From Ignelater luminosus (taxonomy: Eukaryota; Arthropoda; Insecta; Coleoptera; Elateridae), in contig VTPC01000052.1 in NCBI GenBank assembly GCA_011009095.1, positions 57,966-121,965 on the forward strand: DNA of 64,000 nucleotides, given 5' to 3'. The notes under the pieces were generated by a model. The model made no database searches. It saw only the letters and a program-made list of their open reading frames with translations, and was not told where the DNA came from. The translations under genes and the position numbers were made by a program. Shown here in pieces: positions 46,041-58,170 of the stretch; the stretch's first letter is position 1; every line of letters starts with the position of its first letter.

Positions 46041-49020
46041 GCCTCGAGGAGAAAAAGGATTTACGTATTTGTATTAGCGGCGAACCAAGAGTTACCATCC
46101 ATTTTAGGGACTTTCAAAGTTTAGTTTGTTCTATGAGTCCTTGAGTCCAATGAGAAATATCTAAGTTTCACTTTTAATAATTTAAGGTGCTGGTTTGTCA
46201 TTGTTCTTTCCTAATACAATTAAATTTAGAAGTAAAATGAAGACAGACGCGTTTGTGACCCTAATAAAATGAGTTTGTAATGTTTTTGAGGCGTTCAACA
46301 TTGAGATTTCGTTTCGATCTAGAACATGGTCGATATGAGTATTGATAGTAATGATGGTTTTATATAAATCTTAGCATTTCCGTTTTAAATAAATTTAAGG
46401 CAAAACAAGAATTTCCTTTTAATTGTCAATTGATTTTTAATTGACAAAACCAGATGTTGATCTTGCTCTGCTTTAAGGCGTTTTTAAAAATATTTCTTAT
46501 ACACACAGCTCTCAATTTGGATTTTAGTTTTATCAACTTCAACAATTACTGAAATACATAAGAAATTTTCAAATCGTGAAATACGATTAATATTTACGAT
46601 TTATTAGTATTACCAATGAACCGCTTTCGTTCCAAAATTTTGATTTGGTTTTTCTAAACAGGTTTTCTGCATTTCCTATTTTATCTAGATGTTTATCTTT
46701 CCACAACATCCACATTGTCCGTTTTACTACAAAATGTCCCACTATTATCTTATAAAGCGATTAAATTTAATTACCACACCGTGCTGTCATTAATACCGGG
46801 TTACTGTCCTATTTCATTGTTTTAAGAGGGATGACCACTTTATAGCCTACGTAGAGAAATGTAAATTTTATTAAACGTTTTAGAGGCTTTCAAGAAAAAT
46901 AGTGAATTTATGAACAATATAATAAACGTAAAAAGGGAATAAATAACGGTGCCTTTGAATATATCTAGTCCAGGTTAAATGTCAAGGCGTGGAGGTAAAA
47001 GTTTCCAGCCTCGCTTAGGATTATGCAAATTTTGAGGGTATAACTTGGTATTTGCATATTTCATCATAAGATTGACGTCATCTCTTAACAATAGATAAAT
47101 TTTAAAAACAAATCAATGTTACCTTTACTTTAGAGGAAATTGGTTTTTCATTTCGCAGGAAATGAGAATTTACCATTTTCGTTTATTTTATAATAATAAT
47201 GATATAACAAGGATATTACAGTCTATTTATTTTAGTGGAAATTATTTATTATTTCAAATTAATATTATTAAAACGAAAAATCTCGAAATCTATTCATCTT
47301 TCCCCCTTTCATTTTTTATTTAATATTCCGAACGTATTCTGTAATTTTACAATTTTAAAATGTAAAAATAAATGATTAAATGAATCAGCCATAACAGATT
47401 GCAAACATTTAAAAAATTATTCCAGTTAGTTTAAACTCGTCAGGTTTTCAATCAGTTGACTTACCATTACCAAGGGGGATCACAGTGCTTATCGTACCAA
47501 TCAATAGTTTAAGGGGGAACGATAGAAAACATTGATGGAAGACCGGCCTTTGTGCAGCTTTCTAACTCGACGAATACAGTTCAATTCGATCTTTACATAC
47601 AAACCATAAAGTTTAATCTGAAAATAAACTCGTGCTCACAATGTGCAGGAGGTTTGGTGTTGATTCTCGCTATCATCTGCCGTTACTGATCTCACTTTTC
47701 GCGTACGTGATTCCATTAGCTTAAGCAATACAGATTCTGCACCCCTGTCAATTTAGACAAGGATTTTAAGACTATAAGGCTTCCTTCCTTTTCCCCCCGT
47801 TCTCCGAGGGAGCATTAAATTTTAATTTTTCTAACGCCCAACTTTTTTCGTTTAGGGCTTACTGTTATAATTAAGGGGCGTATTTCAGGTAAATGTGTGC
47901 CAGCTAGGCCTCCCTCTAAAACACACGCAACCGTGACGCTTTCGCACCCAACTCGGAGATAAGTCCCGAAATTCCGTTTCTCCAGTAAGTATGTATACAA
48001 ACAAAACGTATACGGATAAGATTAAAACACGGCGAACTAGCTCAAGCGAAAATTAATTCCAACATCATTTTCCACAGTTCCTGAATAACGGTTACACTTT
48101 TAAAATTATCGATTATTTCGTTAAAGAAGTTCGGTGTGGAACTAGGGCAACCTATTGTTGCTCAAATTATCGCCGAGTTGTATTTTACATTCCGCTAAGC
48201 ACACGCAGGCTGGGAGAAGTTGGCAATCGAATTATCGTCACACTTATACAAACTTTGGAAAGCTCGATGCAGTCACGTTAAGATTTACGCAGCTTTTCAA
48301 ATGTCGAGAGCTTTTAAGCACAAACAGCTTACTTAATATATGTATTACTTCCAGTCCGGATTTTTTTGATGCCGCAATTTAAATTGTTGATTATTCTCGC
48401 AAGAGAAGCTTCATATTTTATATTTTAAGATTTTTGCTTTTTTTTCTTGTAAAATGAAAAATTTTTAACGTGTGTGTTTTCGGGCAGAATAAAAAACTTC
48501 TTTTGCGCTGTTTCTTTCCAGGAGTTTTTTATGAGGGACTTTAAGCATCTTCAGAGATCAAGATTTGTGTGTATGGATTCCGTTTACGTTACCGATAGCA
48601 AGCTTATACTTTCTTTTGCTTTCAATCTAAGAATAGAAATAATGAGCTAAACTCCAGACGTTCGTTAATGGATATTGACATGCTACTTAAATTCTAAAAG
48701 TTTGAATGTTTGATGATAGGGACATCAATTTTCATTTTACGTTGAGACGTTCCTGTAAATAGTTTTTCAAAATACCAGCACTTTTATTTATTTAGGTGTA
48801 GGAGCTAAAATATTAAAATTATCTTTGAAATTGTCAGAGATAATTCTATATTCCTTAAGGGTTTTTCTTGCTTCTTTTGTTTATAGCCTAAGAAAACATT
48901 GCGAACAATAGTGTGTATCAAAAACGAAACTTTTCTTACACCTTTTAGCCCTCTTCGTTTAAGAAGTTTACTTAATAACTGCTAATCACTTTCTCATATA
49001 ACTTTGGATCATATAAAGCG
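46041..49020. other. Non-coding region with candidate regulatory sequence
   Basis: No protein family was recognised. Composition is less AT-extreme at 47560-48380, where words are diverse and the text looks like unique, possibly conserved non-coding DNA, for example 47830-48000 and 48140-48320. The short frames there (minus 47815-48000, plus 48155-48382) lack motifs. The cluster at 47023-47080 is listed separately. Confidence 0.4.
47023..47080. promoter_or_regulatory. POU-octamer pair plus CRE cluster
   Basis: A perfect octamer ATGCAAAT lies at 47023-47030. Its exact reverse complement ATTTGCAT lies at 47050-47057, and a perfect palindromic CRE, TGACGTCA, at 47073-47080. POU-domain factors bind the octamer and CREB/ATF-type bZIP proteins the CRE. 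Three full consensus 8-mers within 58 bp are unexpected by chance in this composition. Whether it acts as an enhancer is inference, and no gene is visible in the window to assign it to. Confidence 0.4.
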
Positions 49021-49029
49021 CGAAGTTCC

Positions 49030-49260
49030 TAATCTACTTGTAGCAAAAAAATACAAAATTCTAAGAGCTGCTGTACAGTTTAGATTAAGTGAAACAGTTA
49101 CCAAAACACATGGACCAGATACATACCTTACAAAAATGAAAAAAGGTTATTAGTCAAATGGAGTATAAAGACAGCTGTAGGGAGCAGTTTCCAATCCACT
49201 GATAAATACAGGAAGATCTGTTTTCATCTTTGCCTCAAGACTGAACAAAGTTCGTCACTC
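49030..49260 (+). pseudogene. pogo/Tigger-type transposase N-terminal fragment
   Basis: From 49040 the plus frame reads VAKKYKILRAAVQFRLSETV then TKTHGPDTYLTK. This matches the N-terminal HTH region of pogo-like proteins in insects (typical text: A-[AK]-x-[FY]-x-[IV]-P-R-x-T-L-Q-x-R-L-x-x-K, then HGPxxxLT-x-EEE-x-x-LV-x-W). A frame change leads to NEKRLLVKWSIKTAVGSSFQ, the start of the CENP-B-type HTH. No DDE domain follows within the next kilobase. The text after 49200 (DKYRKICFHL) may be a little more of the same. Confidence 0.55.
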
Positions 49261-49389
49261 AAATGTGCAGAAAATGTATCAAACAAATACCTAGGTAAAG
49301 TCAGCATAACGGTAATATTTTGCTCTTCTGCGGCAGTCGATATCACTCCTCCAATAGTAATTTATACTTACACGTCAAGTGACATCAAG
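49261..49389. other. Short spacer
   Basis: Spacer between the pogo fragment and the GC-richer LINE. The words GTCAAGTGACATCAAGTCAA near 49375 repeat a TCAAGT core three times. Confidence 0.35.
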
Positions 49390-51790
49390 TCAAGTCAGTT
49401 ATTCCCCGCAAAAGGCAGGATGCTGTTTTAAGCACCAGTGTGCTTCTTCAGTCTATTTGTAAACGGTTGGTGGAGTAGCGTCCATTGTTCACGCTCATTG
49501 ACCCGATCCTGTCGTAGAAATTGATTGTAATGCTGGCAGGTGAAGGGCCAGCATGGATGATGGTGTGGTGGCGTTCGGTTATTGGAGCAGTTGACAATGT
49601 TGGTGAGCGATTGTAGTCGGTAACGATTATAATAAAGAAGTAGACAACGTTTTACGAAGAAGGCGCGAGGTATGTGGTGGTGGTGGAGAGATCCGTGGCA
49701 AATGCTTTTACGGCATTCACCTTCACGACTAGGGAAAACCGCTGTAAAACCCTAGTGAGAACAATGCAAATGTAGCGCAAAAGACGCTAACTACGTCGCT
49801 TGGTTGAATCGCAGAGGACTGTGGGTGAGATTTTATTTGTAGATGAGTGGGCTGTCGAGAAGTATGCCCATCAATTCGGGTATGAGATTTTCTGCATGTC
49901 TCATCTTGACAGAAAGCGGATGTTCTGTTTTTTTAGATGTTGAAGTTCTGAGAATGTCGACTACGTGCTCTTCTGCAGATGGCCCTCTTTTTCTGTCGGA
50001 GTCTCCTAATTACATATGGCAGTGCGGAGCCGAAGACGTTAAATCGGTAGTCGATCACAGGCCTGATGAAAGTTTTGTATGTGTTTAGCAACGTCCGTGC
50101 AGCGCTTCAGCTTATCACTTCATCTCAGCTTGGGGGTGAAGGTGATGCCAAGATTTTTCACATATGGCGAAAGTTGAAGGCGCGAGCCCCACAGTTCCAG
50201 GTAGATATCGTTGTAGTCGAATCGGGCTGTATAGGTATAACTGCAGTGGTGGAATAAAATAAGATTGGTTTTTTGCGGGCTTGGTTTGACTCCCCAGTTT
50301 CGGAACCAAGTCTCCAGACATCCTAGTTCGTACGCCAAATTCTCGATCCCTCGGCGGAGCTTCAAGACGCCACGATGTCGTGGTTGTAAAATATGAAGAG
50401 GAAAAAGACGAGAATGGACCCTTGAAGGACGCGAGCTCGCGACGTGTACACTCTTGGCATAGCCTGGTGTACTCGTAAGCGATGTTGACGAGCGGACAGA
50501 CAGCTGCCGATTATCCTCATGAAGCAGGCGGAGATCTCGGCGACTCAAAGATCATAGAGAAACTCCTCGTGCCAGACCTTTTCAACTGTCTTCTCAGTGT
50601 CAAGAAACGCGGCCTTTACGCCACGTCTAAAATTAAAGGCTACCGAGACATCGGGCTTGATGCTCTGGAAGGAGATTGCGAGCGTCTAGGTGGGCTCGTA
50701 GTCTATTTGTCAATCTCTTCTCAAACATTTTACCTAGGACGTTGAGAAGAGATATGGATCGGCAAGGAGTTGGGTTGGTGCGACACTTTCCTGATTTGTG
50801 GATCATGACAGTTTCCTTCTTTCAAGCAGAAAAGAAAATATCCGCAGCGGAGACAACTGTTGAAGATTAGAGTGAGTAGAACTATGGTAGCCCGTGACAG
50901 ATGGCGGAGACCTCTTCTAGGAAGAGACTCGTTCCCCGGGGCGAAATTCTTGCCAGACGCAAGGGCCTCGACAGTTTCTTTCTCGAAGATGGAGCTGATG
51001 ATGTCTGGAACCGGTCCAGGAGCACCGGAGGTGGAACCTGAAGACGGAAGCAATGTCAGAGTCAAGGCTGACATTATACTTGACCATATGGAGTGCTAGA
51101 GCATCAAATAGTAGATGGTCAAGCGGTTGATGGACTGCTTCTAGAACATTAGAGAGAATGTTTGCCTTGTCCAAAGGATCGGCAATTATGTTATCATTGT
51201 AGTTGAAATAGGATTGCTGGTAAGCTTTCTATCCAGTGAGGACTTTGAGTTCTTGCCAGAATTTGGCGTCGTCCCGGTGATCCAGGTTCGAACAGGCTGC
51301 CGACCAGCACCTGTCCTTTATTTGGGTCACATACTGACGGACGATGGCGTTGAGTCGGTTCCACTGTTTTCACTACTGGATCGTGGATGCAGACGAATTC
51401 TCTGTATACGCGTCGCTTTTTGCGAATGATTTCGCGCAGGAAAGCGTGCAGAGGGGGCTGCCTGGGATTGACGGTCCTCTCGGGTACAAAAGCTTGGACG
51501 ACTTCTTAGAATACCGAGGTGGCCTGTTGGACAGTGCCTTTGATACCTTTGATTCTATCCACTGATTGTAGATCTTGGGGAAGGTTGTTTTCTACTTGGG
51601 CTTAGAACTCTTCCCACTGGGCGTTGTTCCAGTCTTTGATGGTGAGACAAGCATCATGGGAATTTGGACTTTCAATAATGTGGAATCGGTGACCATTGAC
51701 AGGTGATCGAAGGCGATAGGGCAGCAACAGTAGCAGGAGTTTGGAAGTGAGAGCTTAGGGCGTCAGTGACGACATGGGGAAACATGAGAA
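49390..51790 (-). mobile_element. Jockey-type LINE, 5'-truncated, GC-richer than surroundings
   Basis: The minus strand carries ORF2 remnants in order. The inter-domain block is NLDHRDDAKFWQELKVLTG (about 51285-51228). The RT start is GPVPDIISSIFEKETVEALA (51010), with LSRATIVLLTLIFNSCL (about 50900; family ALKxLPxxAxxxLTxIFNxxL) and NCHDPQIRKV (50805). The catalytic region sits near 50375, where YADD reads YNHD. GIENLAYELGCLETWFRNW (50360-50304) and SPYVKNLGITF (50160) come next, then FIRPVIDYRFNVFGSALPYV (50070-50010). GC content jumps at both edges (about 49390 and 51790), marking the insertion. ORF1, endonuclease and a clear A-tail are absent. Several frame changes interrupt it, but the text is less eroded than in the 8-kb LINE, suggesting a younger insertion. 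Confidence 0.8.
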
Positions 51791-52780
51791 AACCAAAACT
51801 AAAAAATGTTTTTTAGTTTTTTAAATAAAGGACTATCTACATTCAAACAAAAAGTTTGAGCTTATTATGTGAAGAATTAAATCTGCAGCATCTTTTATTT
51901 TATACATTTCTTTCTAAAATGAAAACCGAAATAGAATTCTAAGAATTCTAAAGATTTTACATAAGAAATCCCTTCAATGAGTCGGGATAACACTTAGTTG
52001 TTGGCTGTTTCTGTATATTAGAAACGATTGCGAGACATGGAAGGAAATATTTCAAATGGTTTACGTTTCTCAAGCTTTCGTGCCAATGCAAGAAAATATT
52101 CCTACACTCAGTAGATGACGTCCAAAGCTACTGAATTCAAATCTTCATGTCTTCGTTATACTTTGTGTCACCAGTTAGCTCCATATCGCCTTTTCAGTTC
52201 TGTTTACATAATAAATTGAGGCTAGTCTCTCCTCCTAAAAACGTGTTTTTCAGTTTTTTTTTATCTTGTTTGCTTTTCGAAACTTCCTTTCCATGTTTTT
52301 TCAATGTTTTTGTCAGTTTCGCTTAATTCAACATTATACAGCTCGTTCTATAATTATTATTAATCCGGACACCGACTATTGCGGTCATATGGTCGCGTAA
52401 ATTGCATCCCGGAGTTCAAGTTTTCTTCTTGAATTGACACCGCGGTTGATATAGCTTTGCACTGTATACTATAAAGTGTATTGGTTACATTACATTACAT
52501 TGCATCTACTATAAACTAGAAAATAATAAAAGTTTTATGCTTATGCTATGTTAAAGGCCTTTCACGTAATTTCACGCAAGATGCGCAAAGAAACTTCCTA
52601 CATCAAGGAACGTTTATTGAGTTGTGGGAGAAACCTACAGACGACACCTGTAAAATGAGAAACGAAGAACGCCAACTAACAAGCAACGAAATGACGTAAA
52701 TCAACAAATTAGAGGTATAACAATAGTTTGATATGAAATCTTGTAACGATACTATCATTATTTTATAGTTTCAAGAATGA
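51791..52780. other. No gene recognised
   Basis: AT-rich flank. No coding family or clear repeat was noticed. Confidence 0.5.
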
Positions 52781-53830
52781 TTTTCCAAATACACTCAGTG
52801 ACATGGAAATTGACGCTTTTTACAGTTTTTTGAACTTTTTTTATCGGCGTCTTTCTTTCAATTTTTAGTTTCTTTTGACTGTTAATCAATGTTATTTCGA
52901 TTGTTATCATTTTGAAAGTGTGATTACGCCTAGAGTACGACAACAAGGAAATTACTGTCAACTAAGCGAATTCGAGACCAAACCACCATTACGAAATGTT
53001 ATGGGATAGGAAAGGCCAAGAATGGCACACAAGAGGAACCGGAGATCAAAGAAGGGCAAATGAGGTGCAGGACCATCTACTTCAGATAATGGCACTAAAG
53101 GAATGGATCTCTACTATAAGACCAATTGCTGACAAATGGATTGGTAATGAAGGTTGTCCCACAATACTCCGAGCAGCTTACCTTTTGATATTCTGTCTTT
53201 TGGTTTGATATCGTATCAGGTACTTCTTGTGTTACCGTTAATGCTTCACATCGGAAGCACCGTTTGGAGTGGTGTAGGCTTAAGACTAAATGGGAGTCTC
53301 GAGTAGCACAGAGTGGTATTCAGCAATGAATCTCGCTTCTGTTCTCGACAACAACGTGGAGAAAGACGCCATCTTCAATTCCTTGTCGAAAGGTCTGTGC
53401 ACCAAACTACGGGGATTACGGTTTAGGCATCTATTGTTCATGGGGAAAGGTACCCTTTGGTATTCTTTTAAGGCACATTGATACCCCAGAAAGTAATAGA
53501 ATCCCATTTACTTCTCTCCTTGCAAAGGCTGGACAATCCGCTTTTTTAGCAGGATAATACCCGTTCCCATGTTGCAATAACTTCTTTAAACTGTTTACAA
53601 AATGCCCAAAACCTTATGCCGTAGCTACCAAAATTTCCTGATTTGTCGCCAATTGAGCATGTGTAAAAGATGATAGGTAGGAATCTAGATAATTCTTCAC
53701 AGACGCTGGAAACTCTCCAGCACGCGCTGCAAGTTATTTGACGCAATATCTCATACGTAAAAGACATAAATCACCAGGCGGAATCCATGTCATAACGAAT
53801 CAGGAAGTGTATAAATAATGTTTTCTGAAT
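52781..53830 (+). mobile_element. Tc1-like transposon, decayed
   Basis: ATACACTCAGTGACATGGAA near 52790 resembles the left terminus of a common insect Tc1-like element, but no matching right terminus is found. The transposase follows in changed frames. RRANEVQDHLLQIMALKEWI with the continuation STIRPIADKWIGNEGCP (53056-53160) is the second HTH. HRKHRLEWCRLKTKWES then spans 53249-53300. QDNTRSHVAITSLNCL at 53550 is the second catalytic-Asp block (family: QDNARPHVA), followed by SPIEHV (about 53650) with the Glu of DDE, and the C-terminal tail to about 53790. The block holding the first catalytic Asp is eroded. Length is near that of a full element (~1.0-1.3 kb), so this is an old full-length-like copy with several breaks. 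Confidence 0.8.
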
Positions 53831-53980
53831 ATTCAATAAATTACAGTAGCCGAATTTGCTTTCAGGATTTTTCTATCGGGCAAGAATTTGAATATTCTTG
53901 GGAAAAATCTCGATGGGAGTCCATGGACTGTATTTTCAGAGACATATTACACATCACATCTTCATAATTTTCTAATAACT

Positions 53981-54010
53981 CAGTTACAAGTTACAGTTAC
54001 AGTTACAGTT
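53981..54010. repeat. AGTTAC hexamer run
   Basis: CAGTTACAAGTTACAGTTACAGTTACAGTT is four to five units of a 6-bp repeat just outside the C-terminal edge of the insect/Hydra-family remnant. Confidence 0.85.
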
Positions 54011-54034
54011 TGCCGGAATATGATTTCCGAAAAA

Positions 54035-55130
54035 ATTTACTACAATGTTCTTGAATGAGGGTCGTTCATCAGCTTTCTTATTTGAAACCTCAAGAAGATT
54101 TGTTCTTTGATTTTTGTCTCACTCATTCTTAGGAACTTACTTTTTTGGTATGCACAACCCTCTTCATCACGATTTATGGCCTTAGCAAATTTCTTCATCA
54201 GCCCAAGTTTTATATTAACTTTTGTTGTGTCAACCAAAGGAGGCATTCTTTCTCCCAGATGTGAGATCGTTTCTTAGAGGCTATCGGTTTTTGTAAAGTG
54301 GTTTTTTTTATTCTTGTTATTCCGTTTGCATAAAAAGCAACAAAACTTAGTATATTCTAGTTGCAAACTAAGCACTAAGGCTATTATCTTTAGATCACCA
54401 CAAATATGCCATTTGAAGTTATCGTAACCCTATCTTTACCACGAGAGTGCGCGTATCTTCATATGTTTTTTTTTATATTCGCTGCACTATCAAAATAGAT
54501 GGTTTTTCGTTGCCATTATGCAAAAGTATTGCTTTTAAATTAGTTTTTGAAGAGTCTGTAGAAAGCCTCCACTTTTGCGGATTGTGTTACTGTCTCATTG
54601 CATCCAGCAGAGTTCACATCGCTGGAATAAACTAAGTCACCGTCCATTAAAAACTGCTTGTGACGGAAAGCGCCTATTGATCACTTAATCCAGCAATGCC
54701 ATTCGTTTTGAGTTTCGAAGATAAAAGCTCCTCCTGACACTTTGAAAGATTCAGATCCCGATCTAAGTCGTTTAAATCAGCTTGGCTTAATTTCTGGAGC
54801 TCTTCAAACTCACCTCCTAGAAAATCAGGGTCTTCTCCGACAGTTTCTTCCTCGAGATCTGCAATCCAAGTTGTAAGTGGAGTAGGAACTAGTAGTTCTG
54901 AATTTCTTGTTTTACTTATTGTACCAATAATCTTTGACATACAAAAATAACAGTCTGTGCAATAGTCTTTGGGGTCCCTCTATACCATTGGAACTGCATA
55001 TGGCGTTGAGCCAGATTGTAAATTCCGTTAACACAAGATGGACGGCAAACATGTGGGACCCAGGGTTTGCCTTGATCACAGATTTTACACTGAAAGTACA
55101 GGTAATAATTTTTCTTCGACACAAACATTC
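54035..55130 (-). pseudogene. Insect/Hydra repeat-borne protein family, copy 2 (C-terminally truncated)
   Basis: Reading leftwards from 55128, the N-terminal Cys/His block CKICDQGKPWVPHVCRPSCV is followed by QFQWYRGTPKT. Next comes the acidic linker with ADLNDLDRDLNLSKCQEELL (54785-54720; family text ELNDLVRDLNLSKxxxELL), then SKLKTNGIAG. The core is WHICGDLKIIALVLSLQ (54411-54361) with LEYTKFCCFLCKRNN (54360-54316), then NIKLGLMKKFAKAINRDEEG (54222-54160) and SETKIKEQIFLRFQIRKLM (54120-54064). Sequence beyond this, including the H-x-L-D-x-H block seen in copy 1, is missing. It is on the opposite strand from copy 1 and 20 kb away, so these are two separate insertions of one family. Stops and frame changes show decay. 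Confidence 0.75.
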
Positions 55131-57885
55131 TACATTTCAGAAAACAAACCAGAAAGCAAGATTAGAAACGAAAGGGCAAAATTTTGTAAAGAGGAAAGGT
55201 TCTACAGTTATTTTGAAAGCCAACAATTCCTATTTGATTTTATATTGTTACCATTCCTGAGTAATCTGCTTACTATTATTTAAATCATATTAACTTGATT
55301 CTAATTAGTAATTGCTTTATTAAAATAATTTGATCCAAAGTTATGATAATTGTATTTAAATACAATTTGACAGTTAGAGGTTAATTTTTAGAAATTTTCT
55401 CGTTTATTCTAATATTTACTAAAACAGTTCCCTATTAAATTCTTTTTCAAGCACAAACAATTCATAATCTTTTAAAAGCAAAGAAGAGAGTTGTTGAAAG
55501 TTAAAAAAGTCCAAAAAGACCTAAGATTTACTTTAACACGGGAAGTTTTTGTAAAAGAACCGAAACTAAATGAAGTCTTTTTAGTTTAGTTTTTCTTATA
55601 ATTCACCAGCGGGTTGAGAAGATTAAAACAAAACTAAATTTTAAATTTTTCATTTGGTAGTATTACACTGTGAAACATGCTTGCTTTGAATAAAAAGCGA
55701 AAAGGAAAATTAATAAAGGCGAAATACCATATTAATACGCAAAAACATGTTTTTGACGTTTTTTCCACAGGGCAAAAAATTTCAATTTTAATTAAGTACA
55801 ACTTTAAGATCTTTATTTAATTTAATAATTATACACATTTCAGTTTTCTTGGCTTCTTGCAAAAGTTGCATTTTGTATGCGAATATCTATTCGTGAGAAG
55901 AGACTGACGACGACGACGTCGTCGTCGGTGGATCGTCTTTCAAAATTCTGAAAGCTTTTTGCTGTCTTTCATACCCGAACTCTGAGCGAGTATTTTGTAT
56001 GAATTCGCATTTATTAATTCGAGCCGAATATAAAAGGATACCGCCGAGTTATTTATAATTAAATGTGAAAATTCAGTATGCTCTCGGATTCGGAAGAAAA
56101 TTTTTGGACTTTGTTCAATTATTCACTAACGAGATACGTCTCTTATTAAATTCAGTTTATGACGTACTTTCCCTCTCGACTTAGAGAAGCGCTACTTAAT
56201 CATACAGAGCAAATACCCTACCACCAGCTTGTTAATCCCATTATCCTTGACTAAGATTCGCGGTTTCCCCCTTAACCTATATATGATGCATAATAACGAT
56301 TCATTTAATATAGTTAACTATGCTAAGTTAAGCCGTTTTAGTAAATTTCCCATCTCATTAAGCTTATTATTAGTAAAAAGAAAATTGATCATTGCTTAAC
56401 AGTATACACTATTCATACATAACCTATTAGATGGTATATTCAAGTCTGAAAAGCAACTGACTGTAAGGAGGTTTATGATATTTTCACAAAAATACAAGTT
56501 CAAGCAATAAGGGGCTCTTTTCCAAATGCTGAATAACACAAAAGCTTAAAATGGGAAAAAGGATTTTTCGTTTTGTTTTCATCCATCGTCTTCAGTTACT
56601 AGAGAGATCAAAAACTGCATACTGGAGAAACAGATTGTCGCTTTTTCCTTTATTCCATGCTGTGTTTTACACTTTTCTTTTTACACTAAAGAAATCCAGA
56701 ACTTAAAGTCAGAAAAACAAAAAGTTTTCCCACAATTTATACTTGCTGAACAAATAAAACAATTTTAAATTAAATAAAGGTTCTTCTCCTGCCCTATTTC
56801 CTTTTTTTTTAAAACAAATGTTTTTAAAAATTGTTTTACACTTAATTTTGCCTTCTACTATATTTATTTTAAATCCCAAAGGAAGAAAATTCCCAAATTT
56901 GAAAAATATCAGTGTATATCATAGAGGAAATGATTCAGATTTACTCAGATTTATTAAATTTACTCATGAAACAAGATAGCGTCATAATAAAATAAAAGTT
57001 ATCATATATTTCGTTACTCTTTCTCCAACAGCGTTAACTTAACAATTTAGTGTCAGTCTTTCGATCACTTACTTCTTACTAAACCGTTTTTAACTTCCAG
57101 TCTAATAAAAATAAAAGAAGTGTTCACTTAGTGGTAATTAATAAGTCGCTACATTCAGATTTCGATAGCGTAACTTAGAAAGGCTCTGTCGGAAGTGTGC
57201 TGTGGATCTAGGCTCATTTTTAGAAAGAACAGCAAATTGAGCAAGTATTACAAGATTCACAAAGTCGGGCGTAACATTGTTGTGTGTGCATCGTACACCG
57301 ATAAAGTAACATTATTTACAGGAAATTAATTTGTTAATGAAGAACTCTACAATCTAGAAAGGAATAGAATAAAAATAAAATTGACAGAGCTAAGGTCTAC
57401 TAGCACAAGCTGGACTTAAACTAGCCTTGGTTATTACCTTATCGTGTTAAAAAGAAATGTAATGGCTTCAGTATTGCTACCCTGGAAATTTATGGTACAT
57501 TAATAAAATGTCAGTTAACATTTTTCACTTTACTAAAGGCGAAGCATTCTTTAATTTCAGTAGTAAAATAGTTACTATCAGTACTACCACCAAGCCGATA
57601 AAGAATAATATTTTATGATGAATAAATCTGTTCTATTGACAAGTTGTTAAACTGAGGCGTCTCGAAAAGGCGATAAGATTAGCTGTGTGAAGAAGATGAA
57701 AAAGCAAGAGTTCATGGAAAATTACGTAACATAGAAAGATGGAAAAAAGGAGCTAGAAGACAGTCACTAAAAGAATATAAAATATTTTAGGAGAAGTGTG
57801 TTTGTTTTAACAGAAGACATCGTAGGTGCACCGGAAGTGACGATAACGACATTTTGGATGGTTTTTTCTTAGTTTAGAACAAAAC
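55131..57885. other. No gene recognised; possible conserved non-coding stretch
   Basis: Mostly AT-rich. The part from about 55880 to 56280 is more balanced, with many non-repetitive CpG-containing words and a perfect palindrome at 55908-55927, and may be regulatory DNA. Frames at plus 54934-55260 and 55038-55283 run antisense into the neighbouring element remnant and are not genes. Confidence 0.45.
55908..55927. repeat. Perfect 20-bp CpG palindrome
   Basis: CGACGACGACGTCGTCGTCG is an exact self-complementary sequence made of (CGA)3 and its mirror, with seven CpG in 20 bp. It could form a small cruciform. Confidence 0.95.
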
Positions 57886-57889
57886 TCAT

Positions 57890-58170
57890 ATAGGCGTAGA
57901 CAGTTAAGCTTTTAGAAGCTTTACATTTTGTACTTGCCCATTCTAATGCAAAAGCGTTTGCGATTATTTTGGGAAATAATTTGTTGCCTGCTCAGGTCTA
58001 AGATTTTGTCGATTGCTTTAAAGAGACCTGGACAGGTAAATTTAAACATCACCTCACCAACGGAATTTATCCATATTTCCACTTAACATGTAGAGCTGTT
58101 ATGGGATCGTTATCGAAGACGACCATTGACTAACAATTTATAGTAAAAGAATGGAATCGCAGCTTCTTAC
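57890..58170 (+). pseudogene. Second pogo/Tigger-like transposase fragment
   Basis: Broken plus frames read LPILMQKAFAI (about 57936-57968; family: GPxLxEKAxxFA), DFVDCFKETWTGKFK (58011; WLxRFKxRHxI), CRAVMGSLSKTTID (58089; RAVxGEAASV) and VKEWNRSFLPQI (58143; EWxxxLPxI). The order fits the CENP-B HTH and the linker before the DDE domain of pogo-like transposases. The DDE part is not convincing; a GGK trace near 58228 could be its first block. It is not a continuation of the fragment at 49030, which covers a more N-terminal part. Confidence 0.45.

Noticed and set aside
47815-48382. Host exons in the balanced-composition region
   Set aside because: Short frames on opposite strands have no family signature, and candidate splice signals (such as CAGGTAAAT near 47887) do not bound open frames consistently.
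49843-51565. Several plus-strand frames of 60-87 codons
   Set aside because: They are antisense to the Jockey LINE on the minus strand. The GC-richer composition lengthens chance frames.
54934-55260. 108-codon plus frame
   Set aside because: It is antisense to the N-terminal part of the insect/Hydra-family copy 2 and therefore a shadow.
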